Assembly (NCBI GenBank): GCA_020354645.1 | Contig: CP070652.1 | Location: 3,395,648-3,446,278 of the forward strand | Length of the DNA: 50,631 bases | Direction of reading: 5' to 3' | From: Deltaproteobacteria bacterium | GTDB taxonomy: Bacteria > Desulfobacterota > Desulfobacteria > Desulfobacterales > G020354645 | Part shown: piece after piece, positions 36,159 through 45,026 of the stretch | Numbering within the stretch: position 1 is the stretch's first letter | How the letters are laid out: every line of letters begins with the position of its first letter | The notes under the pieces: generated by a model | Database searches by the model: none | What the model was told of the DNA's origin: nothing | The model's input: only the letters and a program-made list of their open reading frames with translations | Program-made: the position numbers and the translations under genes

Positions 36159-36306
36159 GCCTCAAGTTTGAGTGATTTTCAAGAATATATTCCGATTGCG
36201 CTGAGTCCCCTCACAGGGACCGCCTCATTCCATTGCCTGTCGGAACGTTATTTTGAGAATCACAATAGGTGCCCTTGTCTGAAGAAATTTCAATTCGGGT
36301 GATGCT

Positions 36307-37401
36307 TTAGGTGAAGGCTGTGTCGCCGTCGCAGTAATTCAAAACAATTTGATCAGCGAAGGCGGCCAGAGGGCTGGCTGTGGATGCTGGATGGTAAACA
36401 TACGAGCGTTTTTTCTTTTTAAGTAAATATTTTTGAAGAAATTTACCTTCAAAGTAATTTTGAAACTCCAAAGGAATATCAATGCGATCTGCCGAATGGT
36501 GGGCTGCAAATTTGAGACTCAAGCCGCAAAAGATCTTTAGATCACGGAAATTCCTCAAATGGTAATCCAGGGTTTTAATGATCGTTTTGCCCTTTTTGTG
36601 CGAGACAGATAATACCAGAAATCCTTTTAAAGTATTATCCCTCTTCGAATAGATTTCCAGGGCAATGTATTTAAAAATATCCCGCACCCTGGCAAAATGG
36701 TAGTTTTCTTTCCGGACTTCGGCCGTGTCTCTTGAAAGCACCCAGGGATACTTTAACATCCAGTTAACCATCTCTATGTCCCGATGAAAAGCCGGAGCAT
36801 GGTTGGAAATCACTTTATTTGTTTTGAGTTCAATATTGATTTGATCGACCTGTTTATAATTAAAATCTTGTAAATCACCTGGCTGCCTGCTTAACCAGTA
36901 GCGATATAATAATCTTTTTACCATTTGGTAAAAGAGTTTGAACCGAATAACCTTTTCCATTCGCAACTGATAAAATACAATGGATCCCAGCACATTTAGT
37001 CCCGAGTTCAGGTAGGTTTTCTCAGCCCCTTGAGTCATGCCGGTTACGGCGAAATCGATGTTATAACTTTTTACCTTTTTGATCAGAAGTTTGCCGATAC
37101 CCCGGCCTCTGAATGCTTCTGAAACGTAAAATGTCGTGGCCCAGTAAACTTTTGACAGCCGGCCGTGATGTTGCAGCAAAGCCGGCAGCAAACCATGGTA
37201 GCCGATGCATTTGCCATCGCTGAATGCCACCAGTAAGACAATATCATCCGGTTGTGCACAGGGATTGTGCGTTTGAGCCAGAACCCGCTGACGGGATATG
37301 GGTATAATCTCTTCAGGGTTTGCCCGTTCAAAAAAAGCACGGGCAAAGTTATTCAACTCTTTTAGTTTAATTTCTTCGATTCTAATCTGCTTTGAATTCA
37401 T
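36307..37401 (-). CDS. GNAT-family acetyltransferase with C-terminal extension
   Basis: A 364-residue protein. The first ~150 residues fit a GNAT acetyltransferase: FSDGKCIGYHGLLPA, WATTFYVSEAFRGRGIGKLL with the acetyl-CoA pyrophosphate loop (RGRGIG), and MTQGAEKTYLNSGL. The remaining ~210 residues are basic and aromatic and not a known domain to me; they may be a second, degenerate GNAT-like half. Acceptor unknown. It is convergent with the sulfatase gene and lies upstream of, and on the same strand as, the DUF1207 gene, 163 bp away. An inverted repeat TTTCCG/CGGAAA lies in its leader at 37409-37427. Confidence 0.85.
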   Translation of the reverse strand: MNSKQIRIEEIKLKELNNFARAFFERANPEEIIPISRQRVLAQTHNPCAQPDDIVLLVAFSDGKCIGYHGLLPALLQHHGRLSKVYWATTFYVSEAFRGRGIGKLLIKKVKSYNIDFAVTGMTQGAEKTYLNSGLNVLGSIVFYQLRMEKVIRFKLFYQMVKRLLYRYWLSRQPGDLQDFNYKQVDQINIELKTNKVISNHAPAFHRDIEMVNWMLKYPWVLSRDTAEVRKENYHFARVRDIFKYIALEIYSKRDNTLKGFLVLSVSHKKGKTIIKTLDYHLRNFRDLKIFCGLSLKFAAHHSADRIDIPLEFQNYFEGKFLQKYLLKKKKRSYVYHPASTASPLAAFADQIVLNYCDGDTAFT

Positions 37402-37564
37402 GTAAGGGTATTTCCGTATTGTCCGGAAATGGAAGATTCATCAGTCAGCAGGATTTTTTTGATATAAATACGCTCTGATGGCAAACGGTGGCCTACTTTT
37501 TGGTGAAGTATTTGATCGGTTGATACCCGAATTTTGAACGAGTCGGAGTGCTTAAAGCGCCCGA

Positions 37565-38575
37565 TTACAAATCCAGCCACAGACCCAAAGCGATAGAGCT
37601 CTCCCGGCTTTGGAAAAATTCACCGATTACAGAGCGGCCTTTTCTGTATTCAAGGCCGATGCGCCAGATGCGAGGCATATTGGTCATGGGTATAACAACG
37701 CCGGCCTGGACGCTGACATCTGCTTTCCAGTCCGATTCCTCATAGGACATTATATCAATGGCAGCATAGTAACCGGCGCTGCCTTTCCAGAACCGATCCG
37801 GATCTTCAAACTCGAGGCCACCCTCTACCCGCCATTCTTCCTGCAATGCTTCGTTTCGCTGGTCAAAGGCATAACCGGCCTCGCCGTAGATGCGCCAATA
37901 TTCAAGACCCGCGAGGCTTAACCCAAAGGCAAATTCCTGCCGGGTGTAGTTAATGCGCTGCCTGCCGGTGCGTTCGATATATTCATCTCCCACATGGCTG
38001 GAATCATGCTGAATCGCCAGTTTGGCAGCCAACCCCTCACCGTTGCCCCATGTCAGTAGTGCACTGTAGACGCCGTCCCAGCCGATATTGTCCAGCGAGT
38101 TGTCGCGGTCAAAAATGCCGAGGAAAGCGCCTTCGAAATCTATCTGAAATCCCCGATCCGAAATTCCCGCAGGGTGAAAGCGAAACACGCCGACCCGGCC
38201 GCCCAAACGAAATACATAGCGGCTATCACCCGAATCAGCAATATCGTTGTCGGTAAAGTAAACCATGGTCAAGGCAGTGGTGGGTCTGAGCGGATTGGCA
38301 ATATAGGGTGGATAAAGCAAAGAGCCCGGGCTGAATACGCCGCGCCAGCTTTCACCCATTGAAAGGGTGTATTCATTATCTTTTTCACCGCCGGTTGCAT
38401 CTTTTGGCTGGGAATCAACTTTTTCACGGGAACGGGCATCCGGCAGGGTGCTTGTTGCCTTCTGAGCGAACAAATGATCTGTATTTATAGGGACAGATGC
38501 ATCTTCAGTATCAGCAGCATTCAAAGGATCAACGAGAAATAAGAGAATCATCAGGGTCAGAATTTTGTAAATCAT
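37565..38575 (-). CDS. DUF1207-like outer-membrane beta-barrel protein
   Basis: A 336-residue exported protein with a signal peptide (1-20, ending LNAAD). Alternating hydrophobic/aromatic strands and an ending LGLWLDL suggest an outer-membrane beta barrel. LAIQHDSSHVGDEYIERTGR, INYTRQEFAFGLSL and WRIYGEAGYAF match the pattern I know for DUF1207 proteins. A low-complexity stretch after the signal (about 25-70) may be an unstructured linker. Function unknown. It is the last gene of the minus-strand pair with the GNAT gene. The free region upstream of its start holds the candidate small RNA on the other strand. Confidence 0.82.
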   Translation of the reverse strand: MIYKILTLMILLFLVDPLNAADTEDASVPINTDHLFAQKATSTLPDARSREKVDSQPKDATGGEKDNEYTLSMGESWRGVFSPGSLLYPPYIANPLRPTTALTMVYFTDNDIADSGDSRYVFRLGGRVGVFRFHPAGISDRGFQIDFEGAFLGIFDRDNSLDNIGWDGVYSALLTWGNGEGLAAKLAIQHDSSHVGDEYIERTGRQRINYTRQEFAFGLSLAGLEYWRIYGEAGYAFDQRNEALQEEWRVEGGLEFEDPDRFWKGSAGYYAAIDIMSYEESDWKADVSVQAGVVIPMTNMPRIWRIGLEYRKGRSVIGEFFQSRESSIALGLWLDL

Positions 38576-38708
38576 GTATTTGCTTTTATCTCCTTCCGTT
38601 CAGGTTGCATTGCAGTATTTCCTGTATTATAATTTTTCGCAATGGGCAAGCCAACAGGAAATATCAAATAAAAATTCACCCAAGATTAAAATTTTCCTTG
38701 ATTACATG

Positions 38709-38738
38709 TTGACAACCTGTTAAAGGCTTTCGAATAAA
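38709..38738 (+). promoter_or_regulatory. Possible sigma70 promoter for the small RNA
   Basis: TTGACA (38709-38714), an 18-base spacer, then AATAAA (38733-38738). The -35 is perfect; the -10 matches four of six bases. Transcription would begin near 38745 on the plus strand and run into the terminator at 38825-38894. No coding gene lies on this strand between here and the terminator. Confidence 0.35.
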
Positions 38739-38744
38739 CCCTGA

Positions 38745-38894
38745 AACACAACCGCCTAAAAATAGCGGGTGGAAATTGTCCTTCACTGATTCCATACTGT
38801 GATTCAGGATTTTTTATTTAGTTTGCCTGGGCCGTACACTGATACTGTGCGAGTAAATGTAGCCTCCCACTACTGCGGCCCAGGCTTTTTTTTT
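38745..38894 (+). ncRNA. Candidate small RNA with C-rich hairpin loop
   Basis: A plus-strand intrinsic terminator here has no upstream gene on its strand: the neighbours on both sides are read from the minus strand and no convincing frame lies in the gap. The 3' part folds as a 10-bp closing stem (38825-38834 with 38876-38885). It contains two small hairpins, CAC(TGATACT)GTG and GTAG(CCTCCCA)CTAC, and ends in nine T's. The CCTCCC loop is complementary to a Shine-Dalgarno GGGAGG, a trait of several trans-acting sRNAs. A further short stem, CCGC/GCGG, lies at 38752-38768. The 5' end depends on a modest promoter; a shorter transcript is possible. No known RNA family is recognised. Confidence 0.45.
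38825..38894 (+). terminator. Rho-independent terminator (10-bp perfect stem, nine T's)
   Basis: GCCTGGGCCG at 38825-38834 pairs perfectly with CGGCCCAGGC at 38876-38885, and TTTTTTTTT follows at 38886-38894. The T-run lies on the plus strand only, so it does not serve moaA, which is read from the other strand. The long 41-base loop makes it more like the 3' end of a structured RNA than a simple terminator. Confidence 0.75.
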
Positions 38895-38950
38895 GCTCCA
38901 AGCTTCAATGCTTCGTGTATGGCTGGTAGAAATATGGACGAGCTAACAGT

Positions 38951-39997
38951 TTAGCCGCCTATGGAAGACATCTGGCAGTGTACGCCGACAGGGTCTTTGA
39001 TTGCGAGGTTATGGTTGGAAGGTTTAGTCCTTACGGCCGCAAGAAGAATATCAGCCAGCTCCTTATCGGAACAACCATTTCGCAGCGGTAATTTTAGGTC
39101 CAGCTGATGATCCGATAAAAGACAGGGCCTCAGCTGGCCGCTTGCAGTCAATCTCAAACGGTTGCAGGCATCACAAAAATGGTGGCTCAAAGCGCCGATG
39201 AAACCAATTTCTCCCTGCGCACCTTCGAATTTAAACCGTTCAGCAGGGCCGTCGTACCGACCTTTTTTTACATGGGCCAGCTTTCCGATTGAGCTGATAC
39301 GTTCCTTGATTTCGGGGATGAGCAACGGCGGCTCAAAGGTCATGCGAGACTTTCCGATCGGCATGTATTCGATAAATCGAATGTGAAATGGATAAGAAAT
39401 AGATAGCTTGGCGAAATTTGTCAATTCATCCGCGTTGATGCCACGAAGGGCCACGACATTTATTTTTATCGGATAAAAACCCGAATTACGGGCCAGCTCT
39501 ATTCCTTCCCAGACCTGCTGAAACTTATCGACTCCCGTGGTTTGGGCGTACTTTTTGCGGTCTAAAGTGTCCAGGCTGATGTTTATTCGCCGGATACCCG
39601 CGGATTTGATTTTTTCAATATTTTCTTTTAGAAATATCCCGTTGGTTGTCAATGCAACGTCTGCCAGTCCATTAATCTGCGTCAGATGTGCCAAAAATTC
39701 ATACACACCTTTTCGAACCAGGGGTTCTCCGCCGGTAACCCTGACCTTCGATATGCCAAGATCAACGCCCACCCGGGCAATCCGCAGTATTTCTTCATAT
39801 CTCAGTATTTCATCATGCGGAAGTCTAGGGATTAAATCATGGGGAACGCAGTACACACATCTCAGGTTACAGCGGTCGGTAATCGATATACGCAGATAAT
39901 TCAGTTGGCGGTTGTATGCATCAATTAACTTTAACTTTCGATTCGGCAACATTGATATTTTCCGTAAGTCATTGAACATGAACTGGTGATCGGTCAT
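38951..39997 (-). CDS. moaA: GTP 3',8-cyclase MoaA
   Basis: A radical SAM enzyme that makes 3',8-cyclo-7,8-dihydro-GTP in the first step of molybdenum cofactor synthesis. The N-terminal cluster motif is CNLRCVYC (Cys43, Cys47, Cys50) after LNYLRISITDR. The second, substrate-binding cluster has FCDACNRLR and, 13 residues on, LRPCL. The C-terminal GG needed by the partner MoaC step is present (SSIGG). TGGEPLVR and LTTNG also fit. Up to 348 residues as given; ATG 39952 gives 333 residues and matches the usual length, with ACGGAA upstream, so it is the likelier start. No other moa genes are adjacent. gpgS lies 129 bp upstream on the same strand. Confidence 0.95.
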   Translation of the reverse strand: MTDHQFMFNDLRKISMLPNRKLKLIDAYNRQLNYLRISITDRCNLRCVYCVPHDLIPRLPHDEILRYEEILRIARVGVDLGISKVRVTGGEPLVRKGVYEFLAHLTQINGLADVALTTNGIFLKENIEKIKSAGIRRINISLDTLDRKKYAQTTGVDKFQQVWEGIELARNSGFYPIKINVVALRGINADELTNFAKLSISYPFHIRFIEYMPIGKSRMTFEPPLLIPEIKERISSIGKLAHVKKGRYDGPAERFKFEGAQGEIGFIGALSHHFCDACNRLRLTASGQLRPCLLSDHQLDLKLPLRNGCSDKELADILLAAVRTKPSNHNLAIKDPVGVHCQMSSIGG

Positions 39998-40126
39998 TCT
40001 TATGATTAAACTGTGTTAGGCCACCTACTTTTTTTCATCATTGATTCGGCTCTTGTCAAGGCAAAAGTGGAATCAGATACATTCCTCGGCGGGAAGCCCG
40101 GCTGTTTTTGAGGGGAGATTCGCTCA

Positions 40127-41104
40127 TCATGGCCGGATGTTAAATTTTTCGCGGTATTCGGGGATTTCTATGATAGGGGGGCGTTCAAGTCCGTCGACAT
40201 TGAAAATATCAGGCTTAAATTCATTTTTAACGAGATTGTACTGAATCATCTCATTAAATGTTTCTTTTTTAAGATCGATGAATTCAAGTTTTTTGATACG
40301 ATCCAGAAAAGTTTTGAGTATCACAAATGACATTTTTCCGAGTGCCTTGGTATCCTGATTTCTGTGAACCCGTCTTTCAAGATCAACCTGGCCGATGACG
40401 TCAAGCCCCCACTTTTCGCATATATCCAGAATCATGCTTGTTTCAATGCCATACCCGATCGGGAAAGGTATCTTTTCAAACAGCTCACGGAATCCTGCGT
40501 ATTCACCGGACAGCGGCTGGATGATTTGGGTCAGTTCAGGGAAGAAAAGAGAAAACAGGGGACGTATGACAAGCTCCGTGACCCGGCCGCCGCCGGTAGG
40601 TCTTACCTTATTTTTACCGATGGCAATCGGTCTGTCGTAAAAGGCCTTTGAGTATTTGATATTTTCGGTCATCAACAGGGGACCAATCAGCCCATAGGCA
40701 AACCGATGGTGAATATTTTTAATATCCGCATCGAGATAAACGATAATATCCCCCTTTGTCACATACAGCGCCTTCCACAGGTTTTCGCCTTTGCCTCTAA
40801 ACTTTTCGAGTTCCGGCAGAATCTGATCGGCCTCGAAGACATCAGCCCCAAAAGCTTTGGCCACCTCTAAGGTTTTATCGGTGGATCCGGAATCAATGAC
40901 TACGATTTCATCCAGCAGGGGATAAAGGGTCATCAGCTCAGATTTCATGATGATGATTTCTTTGGCAATGGTCTTCTCTTCATTCAACGTCGGCAGACAC
41001 AGGGAAATCGAAAGATTTTTTTGCTTTTTGACTTCAACCAATCGACTAATGTCCATAAATTCCGAGTAATGGAATGTGTTTTTCATCAGCCAGTCGTTAT
41101 TCAT
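40127..41104 (-). CDS. gpgS: Glucosyl-3-phosphoglycerate synthase
   Basis: A 325-residue glycosyltransferase (GT81). It makes glucosyl-3-phosphoglycerate from an NDP-glucose and 3-phosphoglycerate, the first step to glucosylglycerate, a compatible solute. Family blocks are SISLCLPTLNEEKTI, VVIDSGSTDKT, RGKGENLWKAL, LDADI (the DxD-like metal site, Asp125/Asp127), RPTGGGRVTEL, QPLSGEYAGFRE and PFPIGYGIET. Its start overlaps the stop of the M20-like gene by 8 bp, so the two are translationally coupled. The usual phosphatase GpgP is not visible next door. A relation to polysaccharide initiation is an alternative role. Confidence 0.92.
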   Translation of the reverse strand: MNNDWLMKNTFHYSEFMDISRLVEVKKQKNLSISLCLPTLNEEKTIAKEIIIMKSELMTLYPLLDEIVVIDSGSTDKTLEVAKAFGADVFEADQILPELEKFRGKGENLWKALYVTKGDIIVYLDADIKNIHHRFAYGLIGPLLMTENIKYSKAFYDRPIAIGKNKVRPTGGGRVTELVIRPLFSLFFPELTQIIQPLSGEYAGFRELFEKIPFPIGYGIETSMILDICEKWGLDVIGQVDLERRVHRNQDTKALGKMSFVILKTFLDRIKKLEFIDLKKETFNEMIQYNLVKNEFKPDIFNVDGLERPPIIEIPEYREKFNIRP

Positions 41105-42254
41105 CGCAAACCCCCCTGTCTATTGCCATCAAGACCCCTATAATTTGTGCAATTCCCTTAAAAATAGGTTCGATCTCAATATGTGTGTCAGGTTGGTGAT
41201 AATCTTCTCCGTGAGTTATGCCGAGAGTAATGGCCGGAATTTTGTTGGCGAGAAAGATGGAAAGCTCCGATTCGCTGGGACTGCTGATGGGTTTCAGTTC
41301 CAGTTTCTCCATGACCGCAACAGCACTTTTAACCAGCGGGTGATTGTATTTCAGTCTAGCGGCGCTCAGGTTACTGATCGTTTTGAGGTTCAGCTCGACT
41401 TCAAATTCATGGCTGACGCCTTCGACAAGATCCTTTATGTCTCTGTAGACCGATTTGACCATTTTATCCGAAACGCCCTGTATCTCAAAACCTAAAGTCG
41501 CATTATAGGGTATAATGCCGTGTTTGAAGCCACCGGTTACTTTTCCAATAATTACCCGGCATCGCGGCCTTTGGGGCAGACGCAGTTCCATGATACGATT
41601 GATAACTTCGTTGAGCACCAGGATGGCATTCGGTCTGAATTTTTTTTCCCAACCGTCAATGGTTGAAATTATGCAATCGACTTCGCAACGAATCATGCCG
41701 TCAGAATAGTAACTGAGCCGACCCAGCTCAGCCCCCTCGATACAAACCGCCCCCCGAATCGGTGTGGACCATGTTTTGACCAGATGCCTGATACCCCTGA
41801 GATTTCCTTTACCAATCGATTGAATAACACCGGCTATAACGATGTCGGATTCAAAGCGCAGATCCAGCCTGCGAAATATTTCCGGCAACGACAACAGGAC
41901 GCCCACACTTACTGAGTTATCTGCAATTCCCGGTCCGGTTATCAAGTTTTTATCAACCTTAAAATTATGGTCGATGTCCTTTCCAAAAAAGGTGTCAAGG
42001 TGTGCGACCACAAAAATCGGCGCCTTGGCTCCGGATGTTCCCCTAATTACTCCGATGGGGTTGCGGTATCCGTCGGTTGTGCATTCATCAACCTGAAATT
42101 CAGCCAATCGGTCTAGAAAAACCTGAGCCCGTTTTTTTTCTTTGAACGTGGGAGAGGGGACCTGGCCGATCAAAACAATGTTGGTTAAGATTGTCTCTTT
42201 GATAGAGGCTATCGTTTCGATAAAAGCGGGTAGCTGGTCGAGATAGTTGTCCAT
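41097..42254 (-). CDS. M20-family peptidase-like protein, probably lacking the catalytic glutamate pair
   Basis: A 385-residue protein with the M20 metallopeptidase fold. Metal-ligand motifs AHLDTF (His85, Asp87) and GPGIADNS (Asp112) are kept, as is IEGAELG (Glu173), and a late His-rich THGEDYHQPDTH is present. The position where M20 enzymes have the general-base EE before GxGxLRG reads Q-S-I-G-K-G-N-L-R-G (145-154), so both Glu seem lost. It may bind rather than cleave, or have another chemistry. It overlaps gpgS by 8 bp, hinting at a role in the same pathway. Alternative calls are a deacetylase or an aminoacylase-like protein. Confidence 0.82.
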   Translation of the reverse strand: MDNYLDQLPAFIETIASIKETILTNIVLIGQVPSPTFKEKKRAQVFLDRLAEFQVDECTTDGYRNPIGVIRGTSGAKAPIFVVAHLDTFFGKDIDHNFKVDKNLITGPGIADNSVSVGVLLSLPEIFRRLDLRFESDIVIAGVIQSIGKGNLRGIRHLVKTWSTPIRGAVCIEGAELGRLSYYSDGMIRCEVDCIISTIDGWEKKFRPNAILVLNEVINRIMELRLPQRPRCRVIIGKVTGGFKHGIIPYNATLGFEIQGVSDKMVKSVYRDIKDLVEGVSHEFEVELNLKTISNLSAARLKYNHPLVKSAVAVMEKLELKPISSPSESELSIFLANKIPAITLGITHGEDYHQPDTHIEIEPIFKGIAQIIGVLMAIDRGVCDE

Positions 42255-42548
42255 TGCGGCCCCCGACTGCGGTCAAGACGGGTAGATTAAAGATTCAAAT
42301 TTGAAGAATGGCCTCCTTGTCATAATTTTCCGGTCAACCCGTCGCAATAATTCACCGGTTTTAAAGTATAACATAAATTACATACACCAATACGGCGCAT
42401 CAGGTCAATCTTTCTTTAAAAATTGAGACCGAATCGCCTGTAATCAGCTGAAAAAATTTATAATATCGTCATATCAGCAGGACGGTTAAAGGGGGGGCGG
42501 ATGCCCGGAACGAATCAACGTTCGTGGATGGCCAAATCATTATAAGTT

Positions 42549-44087
42549 CTATTGATTTTTAGCGTAGTACAGCTGGATGGCCTCGCATAGGCCCGGAATG
42601 GTATAGGATTCTGCGGTGATGTGAACATCAAAACCCAATTCCCTGGCGGTGTCGGTAGTAATGGGTCCGATACTCGCAATTGTTACGCCCTCCAAGAGAG
42701 CCTTAAATTTTCCTGATGGGATAAGGCCTCTGAAGTTATTGGCCGTAGAGGAGCTGGTAAATGTAATCAGGTCGATTGATTTTTCTTCGAGTTGTGTGAT
42801 GAGTTGGTCCGCACCATCACTGATAGCCTCCGTGCGGTAAGCCGGAATTTCGTCAACCGCTGCTCCCATTTTTGTCAATTCAACCGGGAGAACCGGTCTG
42901 GCCTCTTTCGCCCGTGGCAGCAGTATCCGTTTTCCTTTAATGTCTTGGTCTCTGAAAGCTGCAACAACCGACTCCGCCCGGTAAGTTTCAGGGACGATAT
43001 CACTGTTTAATCCAAAATCGAATAGCCTCTTTTTTGTGGCCGGACCGATAGCGGCTGTGTGCAGATTGTGCAAGGCGCGCACATCCTTGCCGGAGGCAAA
43101 AAGCCGTTCAAAGAAAAAAGATACACCATTTACACTGGTGAATATCAGCCAATCGTAGGTTGAAAGGTTTTTGATGGCCGTGTCCAGAGGGGTGTAGTCC
43201 TCCGGTGGCTGGATTTTGATTGTCGGAAATTCCAGGCACTCGGCACCAAGGTCGGAGAGAAGCTTTACCAAATCGCTGGCCTGGGCCCGTGCACGGGTGA
43301 CTACAATTTTTTTTCCGAGAAGCGGGCGGTCTTCATACCATCTTAATATCGGTCTCAAGTTGACCACATCGCCCACTACAACAATAGCCGGCGCTTTCAA
43401 TCCAGCTTTTTTTACCTTTGCAACTATCGTATCCAGCGTTCCGGAAATCGTAATTTGACGGGGTGTAGTGCCCCAGCGGACCAAGGCGACGGGCGTATCC
43501 GGCGGTTTGCCATGCTGAAGCAGCTGCCCTACAATATTGGACAGGTTTTTGACTCCCATTAAAAAAACGAGCGTGCCGATGCCTTTGGAGATGGAGGCCC
43601 AATCAATATTGGATTCGGTTTTATCGGGGTCTTCGTGGCCGGTGACAAATGCCACTGTTGAGGTGAATGCTCTATGGGTGAGGGGAATTCCGGCATAGGC
43701 CGGGGCGGCAATGGCTGAGGTGATACCGGGAACGATTTCAAAGGGAATCCCCTTGTTGAATAAGACTTCCGCCTCTTCACCACCTCTTCCGAAAATAAAG
43801 GAGTCGCCCCCTTTAAGGCGGGTGACCATTGCACCGGATTGCGCCTTCTCTACGATAAGTTCGTTAATCTTTTCCTGCGCCAGGGTGTGATTGCCCCCCT
43901 TTTTCCCCGCGTAGATCAGCTCCGCGTTCTTTCGGGCGTGTTTCAAAAGGGCTGATTCGGCCAGGTAATCATATATGATGACATCGGCGTTTTGGATGCA
44001 TTCCAGGCCTTTAACGGTAATTAATCCGGGGTCACCGGGACCTGCACCCACCAGATATACTTTGCCAGTTGAAGTTTTATTGCTCAT
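42549..44087 (-). CDS. cobA-hemD: Uroporphyrinogen-III C-methyltransferase / uroporphyrinogen-III synthase fusion
   Basis: A 512-residue fusion. Residues 1-245 are the SAM-dependent methyltransferase (CobA/SUMT) that makes precorrin-2: VYLVGAGPGDPGLITVKG, RLKGGDSFIFGRGGEE, EIVPGITSA and GIPLTHR. Residues about 255-512 are uroporphyrinogen-III synthase (HemD), which closes the tetrapyrrole ring: LLGKKIVVTRARAQASDL, IFTSVNGVSFFFERL, LLPRAKEARP and FTSSSTANNF. The fusion channels the hemC product into sirohaem, cobalamin or the alternative haem pathway of sulfate reducers. It overlaps hemC by 11 bp and is its downstream partner, so the two are translated together. Confidence 0.96.
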   Translation of the reverse strand: MSNKTSTGKVYLVGAGPGDPGLITVKGLECIQNADVIIYDYLAESALLKHARKNAELIYAGKKGGNHTLAQEKINELIVEKAQSGAMVTRLKGGDSFIFGRGGEEAEVLFNKGIPFEIVPGITSAIAAPAYAGIPLTHRAFTSTVAFVTGHEDPDKTESNIDWASISKGIGTLVFLMGVKNLSNIVGQLLQHGKPPDTPVALVRWGTTPRQITISGTLDTIVAKVKKAGLKAPAIVVVGDVVNLRPILRWYEDRPLLGKKIVVTRARAQASDLVKLLSDLGAECLEFPTIKIQPPEDYTPLDTAIKNLSTYDWLIFTSVNGVSFFFERLFASGKDVRALHNLHTAAIGPATKKRLFDFGLNSDIVPETYRAESVVAAFRDQDIKGKRILLPRAKEARPVLPVELTKMGAAVDEIPAYRTEAISDGADQLITQLEEKSIDLITFTSSSTANNFRGLIPSGKFKALLEGVTIASIGPITTDTARELGFDVHITAESYTIPGLCEAIQLYYAKNQ

Positions 44088-45024
44088 AGGATTTCAGCTT
44101 TTCCAGTACCTTATCGGCACCCATTGCCATGAGGTGGTCCGCAAGCTCCACCCCGATATTTTCCGAAAACTTGAGGGGTCCGGATCGGGTATCTCTATAA
44201 AGGACCTTGCCGTCTAAATCTGCCACCAGGCCGCTTAAAGTGAAATGGTCCTTCTCGATTTTCCCAAAGCCTGCAATTGGAACCTGGCAGCTGCCTCCCA
44301 GGCGATTCAAAAAGGCACGTTCTCCCAATACCACGGTGCGGGTGTCCGAATCATCCAGTTTGGCTAAAATCTGTTTTACTTTTGGGTCATTTTCCCGGCA
44401 TTCGATACAAAGTGCTCCCTGGCCCACTGCCGGCAGCATAACGGTTTCATCCAGGTATTCGGTAACGCGGTTTTCAAGCTTAAGGCGCTTTATACCCGCG
44501 GCAGCCAGAACAATGGCATCCAATGGCGTATCTTGGGCCTCGAGCTTTTTCAACCGCGTATCAAGATTTCCTCTTAAAGGTAAAATATTGATATCCGGTC
44601 TTGTATGACGGAGTTGCGCAGCGCGGCGCAGGCTGCTGGTACCAATACGGGCTTCGGATTTAAGTTCGGAAAATCGTTTCCCATGTTTCGAAATCAACAC
44701 ATCGTAAGGGATTTCCCGTTGGGGGATTGCGCCTATCATCAGCCCTTGGGGAATTACGGCGGGCATATCCTTCATGCTGTGAACGGCAAGATCGATGCGA
44801 CCGTCCACCAAAGCCTTTTCAATTTCCTTGACAAAAAGCCCTTTGCCGCCGACTTTGGCCAGAGGAACATCAAGAATTTTATCGCCTTTGGTCTTTATGA
44901 CGACGATATCGATGGATAGAGAAGGGAATTTATCAATTAAAGCTGTTCTGGCCCAGTTGGCCTGCCATAGGGCGAGTTTACTTCCTCGCGTGCCGATTTT
45001 TACGGTTTTTACGGAACCGCTCAT
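44077..45024 (-). CDS. hemC: Porphobilinogen deaminase (hydroxymethylbilane synthase)
   Basis: A 315-residue enzyme that polymerises four porphobilinogens into hydroxymethylbilane. Family blocks are KIGTRGSKLALWQANW, KTKGDKILDVPLAKVGGKGLF, DLAVHSMKDMP, GTSSLRRAAQL, RGNLDTRLKKL, PAVGQGALCIE and LGGSCQVPIAGF, the last with the Cys that binds the dipyrromethane cofactor. Start 45024 (MSGSVKTVKIG) lies two bases after the stop of the FmdB-like gene; longer in-frame readings extend into that gene and are rejected. It overlaps the downstream cobA-hemD by 11 bp. Confidence 0.96.
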   Translation of the reverse strand: MSGSVKTVKIGTRGSKLALWQANWARTALIDKFPSLSIDIVVIKTKGDKILDVPLAKVGGKGLFVKEIEKALVDGRIDLAVHSMKDMPAVIPQGLMIGAIPQREIPYDVLISKHGKRFSELKSEARIGTSSLRRAAQLRHTRPDINILPLRGNLDTRLKKLEAQDTPLDAIVLAAAGIKRLKLENRVTEYLDETVMLPAVGQGALCIECRENDPKVKQILAKLDDSDTRTVVLGERAFLNRLGGSCQVPIAGFGKIEKDHFTLSGLVADLDGKVLYRDTRSGPLKFSENIGVELADHLMAMGADKVLEKLKSYEQ

Positions 45025-45026
45025 TA

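Noticed and set aside
36207..36223. Hairpin GTCCC-CTCACA-GGGAC between convergent sulfatase and GNAT genes as a terminator
   Set aside because: The stem is only 5 bp and no T-run follows on either strand.
38825..38894. Terminator of moaA
   Set aside because: The T-run is on the plus strand; moaA is on the minus strand and would meet the stem without a following T-run.
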